Shown here: in pieces, positions 8,001-16,436 of the stretch | Layout: each line of letters starts with the position of its first letter | Position numbering within the stretch: the first letter of the stretch is position 1 | Assembly: GCA_900617975.1 (NCBI GenBank) | Contig: UZAE01000495.1 | Location: forward strand, 1-22,244 | DNA: 22,244 nt | From: Rodentolepis nana | Lineage: Eukaryota > Platyhelminthes > Cestoda > Cyclophyllidea > Hymenolepididae | Direction: 5' to 3' | The notes under the pieces: generated by a model | What the model saw: only the letters and a program-made list of their open reading frames with translations | What the model was told of the DNA's origin: nothing | The model's database searches: none | Made by a program: the position numbers and the translations under genes

Positions 8001-9495
8001 AGCCTGGCTGAGTTCACAGGCATATTTCAAATCCTACCTTGGACCAACTTGAATTAGTGCTACTTTAAGCAAAAGTACTCGTCGAAGAGTCATCATGAAG
8101 GCTGTGGCATTTAAGAAAGTAATAGTGCAACTCTAGTAAGTTTACCCACTTAAGTCACTCTAGTTCTAGAACTGTAATGGGCCATCTTATCGCAAGCATG
8201 TGTCTGCTAATTTGTTCGCTTCTTGCCTGCATTTTCCAACACGGTATCCCTGCTTCAAGAAAAGACAAGCATGTTGTGGCAATGGTGTCCTCTGCTGAAA
8301 TTTTCCATTGAATACTTAAATCTACCCGAGTGTAACCTATCATAAATGTTTGAAATGAGACGTGCCAGGAAAGAAGTTGACAGGTCGAATTATCACCTCG
8401 AAGCATTATCAACGTAACCACAAGGGTAAGATTACCTTGGAATCAATCTTGTGATTTAAGCTTGTTGGATAATAAAAGTTATACTATTAAAAGCACTTTT
8501 TGTTCGTTGAATGTAAAATTTATGCAATTAATTATTTGCAATCTTTCATGTGACCTTGCTTGCCCATACTATAAAGGAAGAATCGTTTTGCATTGATTTG
8601 ACCTCATGACCTTGTACATTATTCCACTTAAAGAAATCCGTTTATAATGACCCAGATTTATTGCCCTAGTTAAATATTAATGGCTGAAACATAATAGATG
8701 TAGTCTGAGGTCAGAACCTAATCTGTTGCTCAAATTAGACTGCCCGATTTAGGTTAGGTGAAGAGCACAAATTAGATCGAATCATTAAATTTATATCTCA
8801 GTTCTGCTGTCGTATGATCATGCATATTGCCTGGCAACATTCTGCTTCCTCAAGTTGCAAAATAAAAAAGTTAACCTAAGTGTCAAGACCAACTAAACTG
8901 ATCATACAGCCTGCCAATGAGTGCTGAACAGTGCACTCAGGAACCTGCTCATTGACACAGGAGGCGAATGGAGGGGGAGAGAGAAAGGACACCAAAAAAC
9001 CAAGCATATTCCACTATTTTAGGGCTTCGCTTGTATTCACAATATCCTTTAACATTTAATTGACTGTCTGCTGACCAAATTCAATCGCTTTCAAAATCAA
9101 TATTATTATTATATCAAATGGCAGGCGTTTTGATTGTTAATTATTATTATATCAAATGGCAGGCGTTTTGATTGTTATCCAGCCCTTTAGTTGACTTCAG
9201 TCTTCACAGAGGGGAAGGAATAAAAAATTCAAGAAGTGGAGGGGGGGGGGAACAGAAGAGTGCATCAAAGACGAAGGTGGAAAAAGGTAGGATGAGTACT
9301 GTAAAAGTAATACATGATTTTAAAGGCCTTGGGACTGTATGTTTCTCTTTCAAAATAACCTTATTAATACTAGACTCGTAAGAGAAGGGAGAACAGTGAT
9401 AAATGCTTTTTATAAAACAAAATGTAACAAGGAAAGGGAATAAAATGAAAATAAAACAAATATATGGAGAGAACCTTACCGTTTAAATCAGTCAT
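5081..9495 (-). CDS. SUMO-specific protease, Ulp1/SENP family (C48), nine exons
   Basis: Cysteine protease that matures SUMO and removes it from nuclear proteins. Exons in transcript order: 9495-9480, 7885-7802, 7004-6858, 6702-6634, 6560-6211, 5808-5729, 5642-5561, 5486-5388, 5185-5081. All junctions are GT-AG and phases fit, giving 1032 bases, 343 residues and a TAA stop. The protease domain is about residues 120-340. It contains WLNDAVVNFY, FNSFFYERL, GYEGVKRW, catalytic His218 (in SHWCL), Asp235 (in YYDS), oxyanion Gln282 and Cys288 (in WDCGVF). The triad is complete. The N-terminal region of about 110 residues is basic and low in hydrophobics. It is far shorter than in human SENP1 (over 640 residues), so a compact Ulp1-type enzyme is likely. 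The catalytic exons are certain. The 16-base first exon (MTDLN) is inferred from phase, start context and an upstream CCAAT cluster. The donor after 6634 (GTAGGA) is weak. Confidence 0.9.
7415..7605 (-). other. Open stretch in SENP intron, possible alternative exon
   Basis: Inside the intron between the second and third SENP exons, a minus-strand frame is open for about 62 codons from an acceptor-like TTGTTAG at 7606 to a TGA at 7415. It contains peptides such as GIEIEGHVCKCDSSPHFNPL. Its phase would accept the upstream exon, and ending at an internal GTGAAG would allow joining to the next. No family is recognised and the surrounding intron is otherwise unremarkable. It may be chance. Confidence 0.2.
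7651..7707 (+). repeat. Pyrimidine-rich simple sequence
   Basis: CT-rich run with CTCTCTCTCT followed by C-rich CCCACCCCCCACTCCCCC, inside a SENP intron. It is a low-complexity tract with no gene content. Confidence 0.85.
7886..9479 (-). other. SENP first intron (1.6 kb)
   Basis: This intron separates the short first exon from the second. It contains a 5'-truncated SINE copy (9102-9316) and an unrecognised 88-codon minus-strand open frame (8155-8421) that starts with GTG and has no clear splice sites. No further coding exon could be supported. Confidence 0.6.
9102..9316 (-). mobile_element. SINE-like element, copy E (head truncated, tail duplicated)
   Basis: The tail lies at the low-coordinate end. 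A 38-bp unit containing ATCAAATGGCAGGCGTTTTG is perfectly repeated at 9102-9139 and 9140-9177. The rest reads through TAGTTGACTTCAGTCTTCAC, a G10 run (9241-9250) and GATGAGTACTGTAAAAGTA, then similarity fades. The conserved head is missing, as expected for incomplete reverse transcription. It lies in the same + orientation as the host gene's template strand, antisense relative to copies A and B. Confidence 0.8.
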
Positions 9496-9676
9496 TTTCA
9501 ACTAATGTCGTAAGAATGGGTGCTCTGAAGTTAAGATGCCACTGAGTACTTCTAACAAACCAACCAATTTTCAGTATACTATCAGCCAATCAGTGCTCAG
9601 ACAAATCTTTACTCTCATTGGTTAATTATGAAATCGCCGCATGGAGGAATCGAGGAAATAGTCCAATCAGATTCAA
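9496..9676. promoter_or_regulatory. Candidate bidirectional promoter with CCAAT boxes
   Basis: The interval between the inferred SENP start (9495, minus) and the mini-gene start (9677, plus) holds four CCAAT/ATTGG pentamers, at 9564, 9586, 9617 (as ATTGG) and 9663, with a fifth at 9689. Two read CCAATCAG, the strong NF-Y form. NF-Y-bound CCAAT boxes are typical of divergent promoters. No TATA box is assigned. The role is inferred from position and motif density only. Confidence 0.4.
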
Positions 9677-10026
9677 ATGCCTGTAAATCCAATGTTCCTT
9701 TTAATCAACTCATTGCACTAATGCACTCAAGCGTTGCAATATTTACCTAATCCACTATTTACGCTTAAAAGTCTTAAATTTCTTATGCCCACCAAGTTCT
9801 TCAGTACTAGTTGATCGGTTGTCTTATTATGATTTTGACCTTTCTTACCAAGGTCCCAAAAGAAAACGCAATCGTGTATGACCTGAACATGGGTAAACTC
9901 ACTTTTAGCCAACATATAGAATATGGCCGAAAACACCGAATAGTAAATGAACAAATGACAAGTTCAAATGGTATCAACGTCTACGGAGAAAAGATTGGAC
10001 CAGTTCGTCTCGGACAAGTGGCATAA
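9677..10026 (+). CDS. Possible two-exon gene for an unrecognised 59-residue protein
   Basis: Exon 1 would be only ATGCCT (9677-9682), followed by GTAAAT. Exon 2 starts at 9853 after a good acceptor (ACCTTTCTTACCAAG) and runs to TAA at 10024-10026. The frame reads MPVPKENAIVYDLNMGK and ends GEKIGPVRLGQVA. The protein is soluble-looking, mixed in charge, with no signal peptide or membrane segment. An AATAAA lies 57 bases after the stop. The residue mix is coding-like, but I recognise no family and the two-codon first exon is weak evidence. The opposite strand is also open here, ending in a donor-like GTAAGAAA, so a minus-strand exon is an alternative reading. Confidence 0.38.
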
Positions 10027-10082
10027 AAATCATTTAAAAGTTTAAGACGAAACTAACTGTTGAAGTTTCATTCCAAAACAAA

Positions 10083-10088
10083 AATAAA
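10083..10088 (+). terminator. Poly(A) signal AATAAA
   Basis: Canonical hexamer 57 bases downstream of the stop of the 59-codon frame. It fits a short 3' UTR, though the surrounding A-rich sequence makes chance occurrence quite possible. Confidence 0.35.
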
Positions 10089-10572
10089 TTACCTTCAACT
10101 TTATATAAATGGTAAATAGACTAAACAAAGTTTATGATTCAAGTCGTAACAAAACTGGGATTTTTCCGACGTTGAAATAATGGCATGACAGAGAATCGCA
10201 GATATATTCTCACCAGAAACCTCTAATTACCACTGTCATCAACGATTGACCGCTTGGTGATCTTAATGTAATATTGCTTAATTTTTTAGTAATTGAATCA
10301 ACTTCTCACAAGTGCTTCTTAATTGTCCATCAGATCACTAAATAGAGCCCAACTAACGCCTATTAAGGGGGTTTCTGGTCTAGAAAAAACCTATTTTCGA
10401 TTTTTTTATTGCATATTTTCGCAATTTAACTAGTCAAGAAATTATTTTTGGAGAAATAAATATTTTGCTGAGCAGGCATCCAAATCCGTTGGGCTACAAC
10501 TAATCGAACAGAAGACATAAAGGGTTTTCCGACTACCTGAATCTATATTTCTTAGTAAGCCCTTTTGTTCCG

Positions 10573-10610
10573 TTATATCTATCTATTTATATATATTTAT
10601 ATATATATTT
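10573..10610 (+). repeat. AT-rich microsatellite
   Basis: Imperfect TATC, TATTTA and TA repeats within the 5' region of the transposon, just upstream of the transposase start. Confidence 0.8.
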
Positions 10611-10649
10611 CACGGCAATTGATTTACGGAACAAGAAAACACGAGCTTT

Positions 10650-10832
10650 ATGAGTGCATCAGCAGCAAAATTGAGGAAATCCAATTATGAAGAAGTAATT
10701 ATAGATAATAATTACGGCTACTGTGTTTTGGAGTTTTTCACTGTCTTTTCAGCAATTTCTTCGTTTGTTTCGCGTACTGCATACAACAACGAGATTAGAT
10801 CCTTCGAAGTTTATCATCAGAAGAGTTATTGA
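10650..10832 (+). pseudogene. Transposase N-terminal fragment
   Basis: Starts with ATG at 10650 and reads MSASAAKLRKSNYEEV, then GYCVLEFFTVFSAISSFV to about 10769. This arrangement (short basic start, then a conserved Phe-rich helix) matches N-termini of arthropod transposases as I remember them. After about 10770 the frame continues to a TGA-type stop region at 10830-10832 without recognisable family sequence. A Cys-rich segment and the catalytic core expected next are missing, so the fragment marks the left side of an internal deletion. Confidence 0.55.
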
Positions 10833-10845
10833 CTCTTGATGTTTG

Positions 10846-11202
10846 TGTTCAGAAACTCAAAATAATGACGAGTCTTTAAACTCCCTGGTATTGACTTTCG
10901 CTCCACAGCATATCCATTCCGGGTTTCAGATCATTGAAATTGCAACATTTATTGCTGTGTGTATTTTTAATGAAGGTTTTATACCGATATTGAAGAGGAT
11001 GACGATTATGGGAGTGAAATTTGGTGCAGAAGCGCATGCATTTGCTATCAGACGAGACAACGTCCGGATTGACCGCTCCGAGATACGAGCATTCAGCGCA
11101 TCAAAGGAGGCCGGAACTGCTCGAATGGACAACAGAAACGCCGAAACTAGTTTTTTTGAAGTCGAGAAAGGTTCGGTGTACGCAGCGGGAATGGCAGATT
11201 GA
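10846..11202 (+). pseudogene. Transposase C-terminal fragment
   Basis: Open from about 10846 to TGA at 11200-11202, about 118 codons. Recognisable runs are NDESLNSLVLTFAPQHIHSG, IFNEGFIPILKRMTIMGVKF and FAIRRDNVRIDRSEIRA, followed by a Lys/Arg-rich SKEAGTARMDNRN and an acidic tail. In related transposases this is the C-terminal part after the catalytic core, in which a hydrophobic helix, MGV..G and RD..RI..E are conserved. No catalytic core lies between this and the N-terminal piece, so the protein is non-functional. AATAAA overlaps the stop (11202-11207). The superfamily assignment comes from memory and needs a profile search. Confidence 0.6.
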
Positions 11203-11815
11203 ATAAATGTAAGCTAAAAATATAATTTTAAGACTTAGACTGCAAAATATTTTACTTGAAACTTTAAACGCGTTCCTCTTAGAACTGATTTTTGTGAGTC
11301 AGATACCCACGATTTCTCAGGTTCTACCTAACCGATTTACTTGAAATTTTAAGAGGGTCTTCTTTAGGGACTTGTCTATGTCCGGAACTACGGCCATCCC
11401 AAATTTTTCTTTTTACTATTTTTAAAAAATCGAAGAATGTTTAAAAAAGTGGTACAAAAGTGGTTTTTCTTCAGACAGTCGCCATTTTGTAAAAAAATAT
11501 TTCTATAATGTTTCCGTAGTTCAAGATATAACGACATTATTGTAGATTGATAATCTGTTTTTATTTTTTGATTTCAGATTGCTAGGAGAGTTGAAATCGT
11601 GGGTATGGTCAAGCACCATATCTTTGAGACGCTCCTCCTCCATCAGCTGATAACTAACCAAATTTTATATTTTTATAATTTTTTAAATTTTTGTGTATGC
11701 TTCTAATGTGAATAAATAATGTATAAAAAATAGATGATAAACGTATTGCTTGCTTTTTTACAGCACTTCAAAAATGACCTAAATTTCTTGTCTCTAGACT
11801 GGAATACCCCCTTAA

Positions 11816-13562
11816 TGCCAATAACCCACGTCGATTCGCTTGAGGATTCGTCCCAAAAGTTGCGTCCTGTTTATGAAATATCTGTGAAATTGTAAAAAGT
11901 AGATTGCGAAACGCCATTCCTTTCCGTACTAGTTTGATAGAACATAGTGTACAAATCTCTAGTCTTCTAAATTAGAGTAGATTGGGACTACCAACTACGC
12001 TGCATTTGGCGGTTGGAGATTTGAGCACTAGAGTTTCGAGAAATAGCATCTTAATGTTGAGAGTCTTTTTGCAAGCGCAAATCGTGTGCCTCTAAACCAG
12101 TGACCCCGTCATTCCTTCCTTCAATTCAAAGAGTGCCCAAGATTTTGCATTAACTCCATATAGTGCACACGCAGTCGCACAAATGACTAGCCAGTGCTCG
12201 GAACCAAGATCTTAAGCGACGATTTGTTAAGTTCCTGCGGCTGATTATTTTAATTATTTAGACATCTAACTATTCGGATTGAAGTACAACACGTTGCCAC
12301 TTTACTTATTGAGGTCATGTACTAACAGCTCAGTAGTTCCAGACTTTAGAAAAGTTATATAGTTGATTAAAATTGCAAACAAATTGGGGGCAAGGAAATA
12401 GGTGAAAAGAGAAAATATCAGTCTTTTATGGTTAAATCGAACTTCTCAGGCCCATTAAGGTGAGGTTTCACAGCAATTGACTTGGGCGAAAATCAATTGA
12501 ACATTTCTTCGAGAGCGTAGATAGGGGAGGGGGGGGGGGCAGTAACATTTAGCAATAAATTGGAATATTCGGTCAAATTCACTCAAATCTTAGATATGAG
12601 TCATCTCAATTAAGTCAATTAAGGTAATTAAAATGCTTTGTGTGCAATAATGTATTATTTAATGTCGAAGGCGTTATTGCCTTACTTCAATGTGATCTAA
12701 AGCAGATGTTCTTAAAATGTGAGTATGACCGGTTGAGGACAAGGAAGTTTGCCATTTCTGTTTCGAGGACGTTGAATAAATTCCTGTACAAAAGTTAATA
12801 GGCGAAGATGACCTCGATTTCTTTCCTCCTTTAAGAAGGAAATTAGAGCATTTTGGCTTTTAACATTTGTCTTATTTTGGGCATTCCGCCTAAAAGCCGA
12901 TAAAAATTTCAGACGTAATTTTCAGCAACTTTAAATTCCCCCCCCCCCAATAGTAGCATTAATGAGAACTTTATTTGGAGGAATTTCCCTTCCCCGGTCA
13001 AGGTACTAGGTACCGTGCTCATGACTTTTTTGGTGGAGGGTGTGGAAGATATTCTTCTATTTGTTTGTAATTCATTGCGCCTAAGATCCACTCTATTCTA
13101 TTTAGTTGGAACTTAATGGTGATGTAAACTATACTAACTCGTAGCAGACAATTTTCCTATTACCTTTTGTTTCTTAAATGAAGTACCCTTATTAAAGTCA
13201 GTGACATTCCTCTGACTTTGCCTTGCTTTGTTGGCGGTTGATGCCTTTTCATGACTATATGGCATTGAAGTATTGAGTAGTTCAGTCCTATAGCGAATAG
13301 CTCACACCTTTTAACATCTCAACATTGGGAACTGTCAAATTTCAGAGAATATGGAATGGAGAAGCATCCGAAAGTCAATATGGTAATTGGAGATTCTGCA
13401 ATTCAGATTAATTTTTTATATTCCAGTATGAGATTGTGGCTCAGTGACATATTTTTAATTCCGATATTCTAGTGTGAACATGTCGGGGATATTCAATGCC
13501 TGTTAGCTTGTTGTTTATATGGTGCTTGTTAATACAACTTCAGTACTTCTCCCTTTTCAAAA
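11816..13562. other. Intergenic, nothing firmly recognised
   Basis: No coding stretch with credible splice signals was found. Notable only are a TTAAGGTGA at 12455, resembling the end of the MITE at 13633, and long homopolymers G11 (12529-12539) and C11 (12938-12948). A 60-codon minus-strand open frame at 12909-13091 starts with GTG, runs through the C11 tract and is judged chance. Confidence 0.5.
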
Positions 13563-13636
13563 ATATTGCTTCCTTCTTTTACAGCACTTCAAAAATGACC
13601 TAAAATTCATGCCTCTACACCATAATACCCCCTTAA
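13563..13636 (+). mobile_element. Right-end remnant of the 10363-11815 transposon family
   Basis: This segment matches the terminal about 75 bp of the complete copy (ACAGCACTTCAAAAATGACC is identical) and ends with TACCCCCTTAA. No matching left end or transposase is found upstream, so only the end survives. Its terminal TTAA is also the left boundary of the MITE. Confidence 0.8.
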
Positions 13637-14018
13637 GGTGAATTCTTATTGGAATTATTGATACCTTAGGTCAAAATATGATTAACAAGAAGATGACTTA
13701 AGGTAAATATTATGGCATTTAGTTCATGTTAAATGTGGATGGTCGAAGAAATGTCCCGAAAAAGTCATTTAAAAAGCAGCTGTTCTTTGAGAAATGATAA
13801 GTGAGGTTTTAGAGATGGAAGGAGCTCAATCAAACCAGCTCCGAGAGAGTCGAAATCGTATGAGTGGTTTAATCAAATTTCATCCTCTCTATCTTAAAAG
13901 CGCCTTCTTTCAACCATTTGGCTGACAGCTCAGATATGCTAACAATACACTTATGACAACTTATGGCACTTTAACTTCGCCAAATTTCGTCTTTTTTTAA
14001 AAATTAAATTCACCTTAA
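13633..14018. mobile_element. 386-bp MITE with TTAA ends
   Basis: TTAAGGTGAATT at 13633-13644 is repeated in inverted orientation at 14007-14018 (AATTCACCTTAA). The inner 378 bp has no open frame of note. The structure (short inverted repeats, TTAA duplication, small size) is that of a non-autonomous DNA element. Its ends differ from those of the larger transposon (GGTGAATT against GGGGGT), so it needs a different or promiscuous transposase. Confidence 0.65.
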
Positions 14019-14213
14019 AGTAATGTTTATGACTCCTAAAACAGTATACCTATTTTTGCGTTAAATTTGATACTGCACATAAAAGTCTTATAACTTGGCA
14101 CCATTCAATATGAAGAAGCCCATATGAAGTAACGAGTACAGATGAGAGAATATGTTCGATTTACGAAAATAAAAGTTGGCTAACAGGTACTAGTCGCTGA
14201 TACAAAGACAAGA

Positions 14214-14219
14214 TTTAAT
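14214..14219 (-). terminator. Poly(A) signal ATTAAA for CLP1
   Basis: Common hexamer variant on the minus strand, 43 bases beyond the CLP1 stop codon. Distance and strand fit a short 3' UTR. No closer AATAAA was seen. Confidence 0.5.
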
Positions 14220-14261
14220 AATATAAAATATAGTCTTTCTTTACATGGGAAAGAGTTCTAT

Positions 14262-16436
14262 TCACAAATCTCCGACAGGATCAATGAAGCCAATGGAGGC
14301 TACATAAAACTGTGTATCAGGTAGACCTTCAGTTGGCGCTAGGACTTTGATAAAGTGACCTTCTACATCATCGACAGCCAAAAATCCATAAACTGGAGAA
14401 GTGGGAATGTCCTCCGGACAGCTCGCTTGTGAAGCAGCCAAAAGACGATTCTTCAATGTGTCCGTGTGACAGGGGAGTTTTATAACTTGTTTCCAGGTTT
14501 CTGCCACGTCAGTTTGTTCGCCTTGAGGTAATAACCACTCGGGGAGGGCTTCGGTTCCCACTTGGTAAATCTGCACCTGAAAGAACGTTGAAAACAAAAA
14601 ACACAAAAATTAGAAGAGGAATTATCTCAAGATAGGTGTTACAATTAAGTAAAAGTAACAGTGAAGGCCATAGAGAAGTGCAACGATCAATTTGCGTATA
14701 AACAGGAGTTCGTGGAATTGCCACACTAAGCTCCACTCAGTAAAGGGAAAGATTCGCCCAAAATACAGAATACAATAACTCAGAAGGTATCGTGCGATAT
14801 TCGAGCTTCTAATAAAGATCTCGTGAACTGATGAACTATAAGCATAACTTAAGATTCTTCATAATGAGAACCTTCAACCGCAGGATTGAACCAGATTGCT
14901 GCATTCATACTGAACATTTGAAAAGTTTGATCACTCAGTTTCTATGGGTTGCATATTATAAAGGCTTTGAATTGGCCCTCCTATAAAAAGGGCAGCAGAT
15001 TATTGAATTCCAAATAGGAAATCAAATGAAGGAACCCATTCTTCCTTTCCAAATTGCCAAAATACATGGGTTTGGAGTGGGTTCATCAAATTCTTAATAG
15101 AATAGTGTAAAAAGCACCTGCATTTAAACACAACTGCAAGGTATAGTCACAGTCCAAGGACACGGTCAGCAAGTCATGGAATTACAAATGCTAATTCTAA
15201 TAATTCAACTAATTAAGAATGAAGCTAAAGAAACAAAACTTATTCCAACGACGCAATAGAGATAAATTCGACTAAAGGCTAAATAGGTGAATTACATTTT
15301 TATTCATTATCAGCTTCATAAATAGCTAAGCCTACCAAACACGAAATGTAGCATATTTAAAAAAATTATATAACAAAACAAACCATTAAAGTGCATAACG
15401 CAAAAGGCTTGCACGCTAAAAACTACAAACATATCAACATAAAACATGAAGGCAATAAGCTTACATTCTGCGTATTGATCTTCTCTCTTCGAGGCTGTAG
15501 TTTCTCGGAAAGACTTTCTCCATGAAAGTATGCACTAATTCGTAAATCTCTTTGGTGGTTCAACTGATCAGGTGTAAAGCTAGGAGTGGCTGATGACTTC
15601 GGAATCCTAATAACTGTTATTTCTTTGGACAGTCTCTCCTTGAGATATGATTGAAGAAATCCATCCTCTATTACAATAACATAATCCACACCAAAGCAGT
15701 CCACAACCGTCTCAATTTGCGACAGACAGGCCTGCTTCTTTTGGGAGGTCCGAGAGAAGTCACTCATTCGTATGATACATCCACTAGCAAAAGTCATTGC
15801 ATCATTTTCACAACGAACATCAACCAATTCAGCCAGATGTTCCAACTGCTGTTTATAAAGATCAAAATTGTCGGATGGATCCAAATGACAAAAAGGAAAG
15901 GCGATAGGATCTTCGTGCAAATCCCATCCTACAGATAAATCATAGGGCTTTTTAACGTGCATTGCAGCAAGAGTAGATGGAACACATATCTGATTACTGT
16001 TAGGATTTAAATCTATAAGGATTGGAGTTGAATTACGTCTAGCAGCATAATTAGCAAGAACTTTGCACAAAGTACCCTTTCCACTATTAGCAGGTCCACA
16101 CACTAATACACGAGGACCCTTGGTCTGATTAGAGACGGCTTCAGTTCGAAACTTGTGAAAACTAGCATGTATATTGGCATAAACATGAATAAGGTCATTG
16201 TCTTCAATTGCTTCCAGTACAAATGCATCAAAATCCGAGCCAGTTATAGTAATTTTGCAGCCATGAAAAGTAGTAACCGAACCTCTGTGTCCAGCCCGAA
16301 ATGAATATTCAAAGCTTTGACACAGCTCTGTACCAAATATTTCAGCCATACCTTCAATAAGCATTAGTTTGATTTCCTGATTCGCTTCAAAACGCAGTAA
16401 CTGGTATTTGGCCAACACATACTCCTTAAAACACAT
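14262..16436 (-). CDS. CLP1: CLP1 homologue, polynucleotide 5'-hydroxyl-kinase family, two exons
   Basis: Subunit of pre-mRNA cleavage factor II and, in animals, partner of the tRNA splicing endonuclease; nuclear. Exon 1 is 16436-15465 (324 codons), exon 2 is 14576-14262 (104 codons plus TGA). The 888-bp GT-AG intron is in phase 0. The total of 428 residues compares with 425 in human. The N-terminal domain (about 1-100) has the family hallmark GMAEIFGTEL (29-38). The central kinase domain (about 105-310) has the P-loop GPANSGKGT (114-122). The C-terminal domain starts near 311 and includes VQIYQVG. The start is the first in-frame ATG (16436, context GCGAAAATG); upstream in frame a stop appears. 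Human CLP1 has GKST in the P-loop and a D-x-G-Q box; here these are GKGT and NPNS. Kinase activity is therefore doubtful, as in yeast Clp1. Identity is secure; activity is not. Confidence 0.95.
14641..14827 (+). repeat. 187-bp segment shared with the LINE (copy 2), in CLP1 intron
   Basis: Gap-free match to 2480-2666 with four visible mismatches. Both borders are abrupt: flanking bases on either side are unrelated to the LINE. It lies antisense to CLP1, and the LINE 3' tail is absent, so it is not an ordinary 5'-truncated LINE insertion. Confidence 0.92.

Larger units (their letters stand above)
10363..11815 (+). mobile_element. Internally deleted TTAA-type DNA transposon
   Basis: The element is bounded by TTAA at 10363-10366 and 11812-11815, taken as a target-site duplication. 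Inside are inverted ends reading GGGGGTTTCTGGTCTAGA on the left and, on the reverse strand of the right end, GGGGGTATTCCAGTCTAGA (one indel, few mismatches). A second copy of the right end occurs at 13563-13636, confirming the family. Between the ends are N-terminal and C-terminal pieces of a transposase in sense orientation and a poly(A) signal. TTAA duplications fit the Kolobok or piggyBac superfamilies. The transposase pieces look like those annotated Mutator-like in arthropods, so the superfamily is left open. Confidence 0.78.

Noticed and set aside
8155..8421. 88-codon minus-strand frame in the SENP first intron
   Set aside because: Starts with GTG, has no clear splice sites and no recognisable motif; likely chance.
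9727..9954. Minus-strand open frame ending in a strong donor (GTAAGAAA), whose phase would also fit the second SENP exon
   Set aside because: It lacks an acceptor or good start, reads as a very hydrophobic peptide unlike a SENP N-terminus, and the ATG at 9495 with CCAAT boxes behind it gives a simpler first exon. Kept only as an alternative reading.
13346..13382. A 37-base mini-exon on + between TTTCAG and GTAATTGG
   Set aside because: Too short to support, with no neighbouring exons or recognisable peptide.
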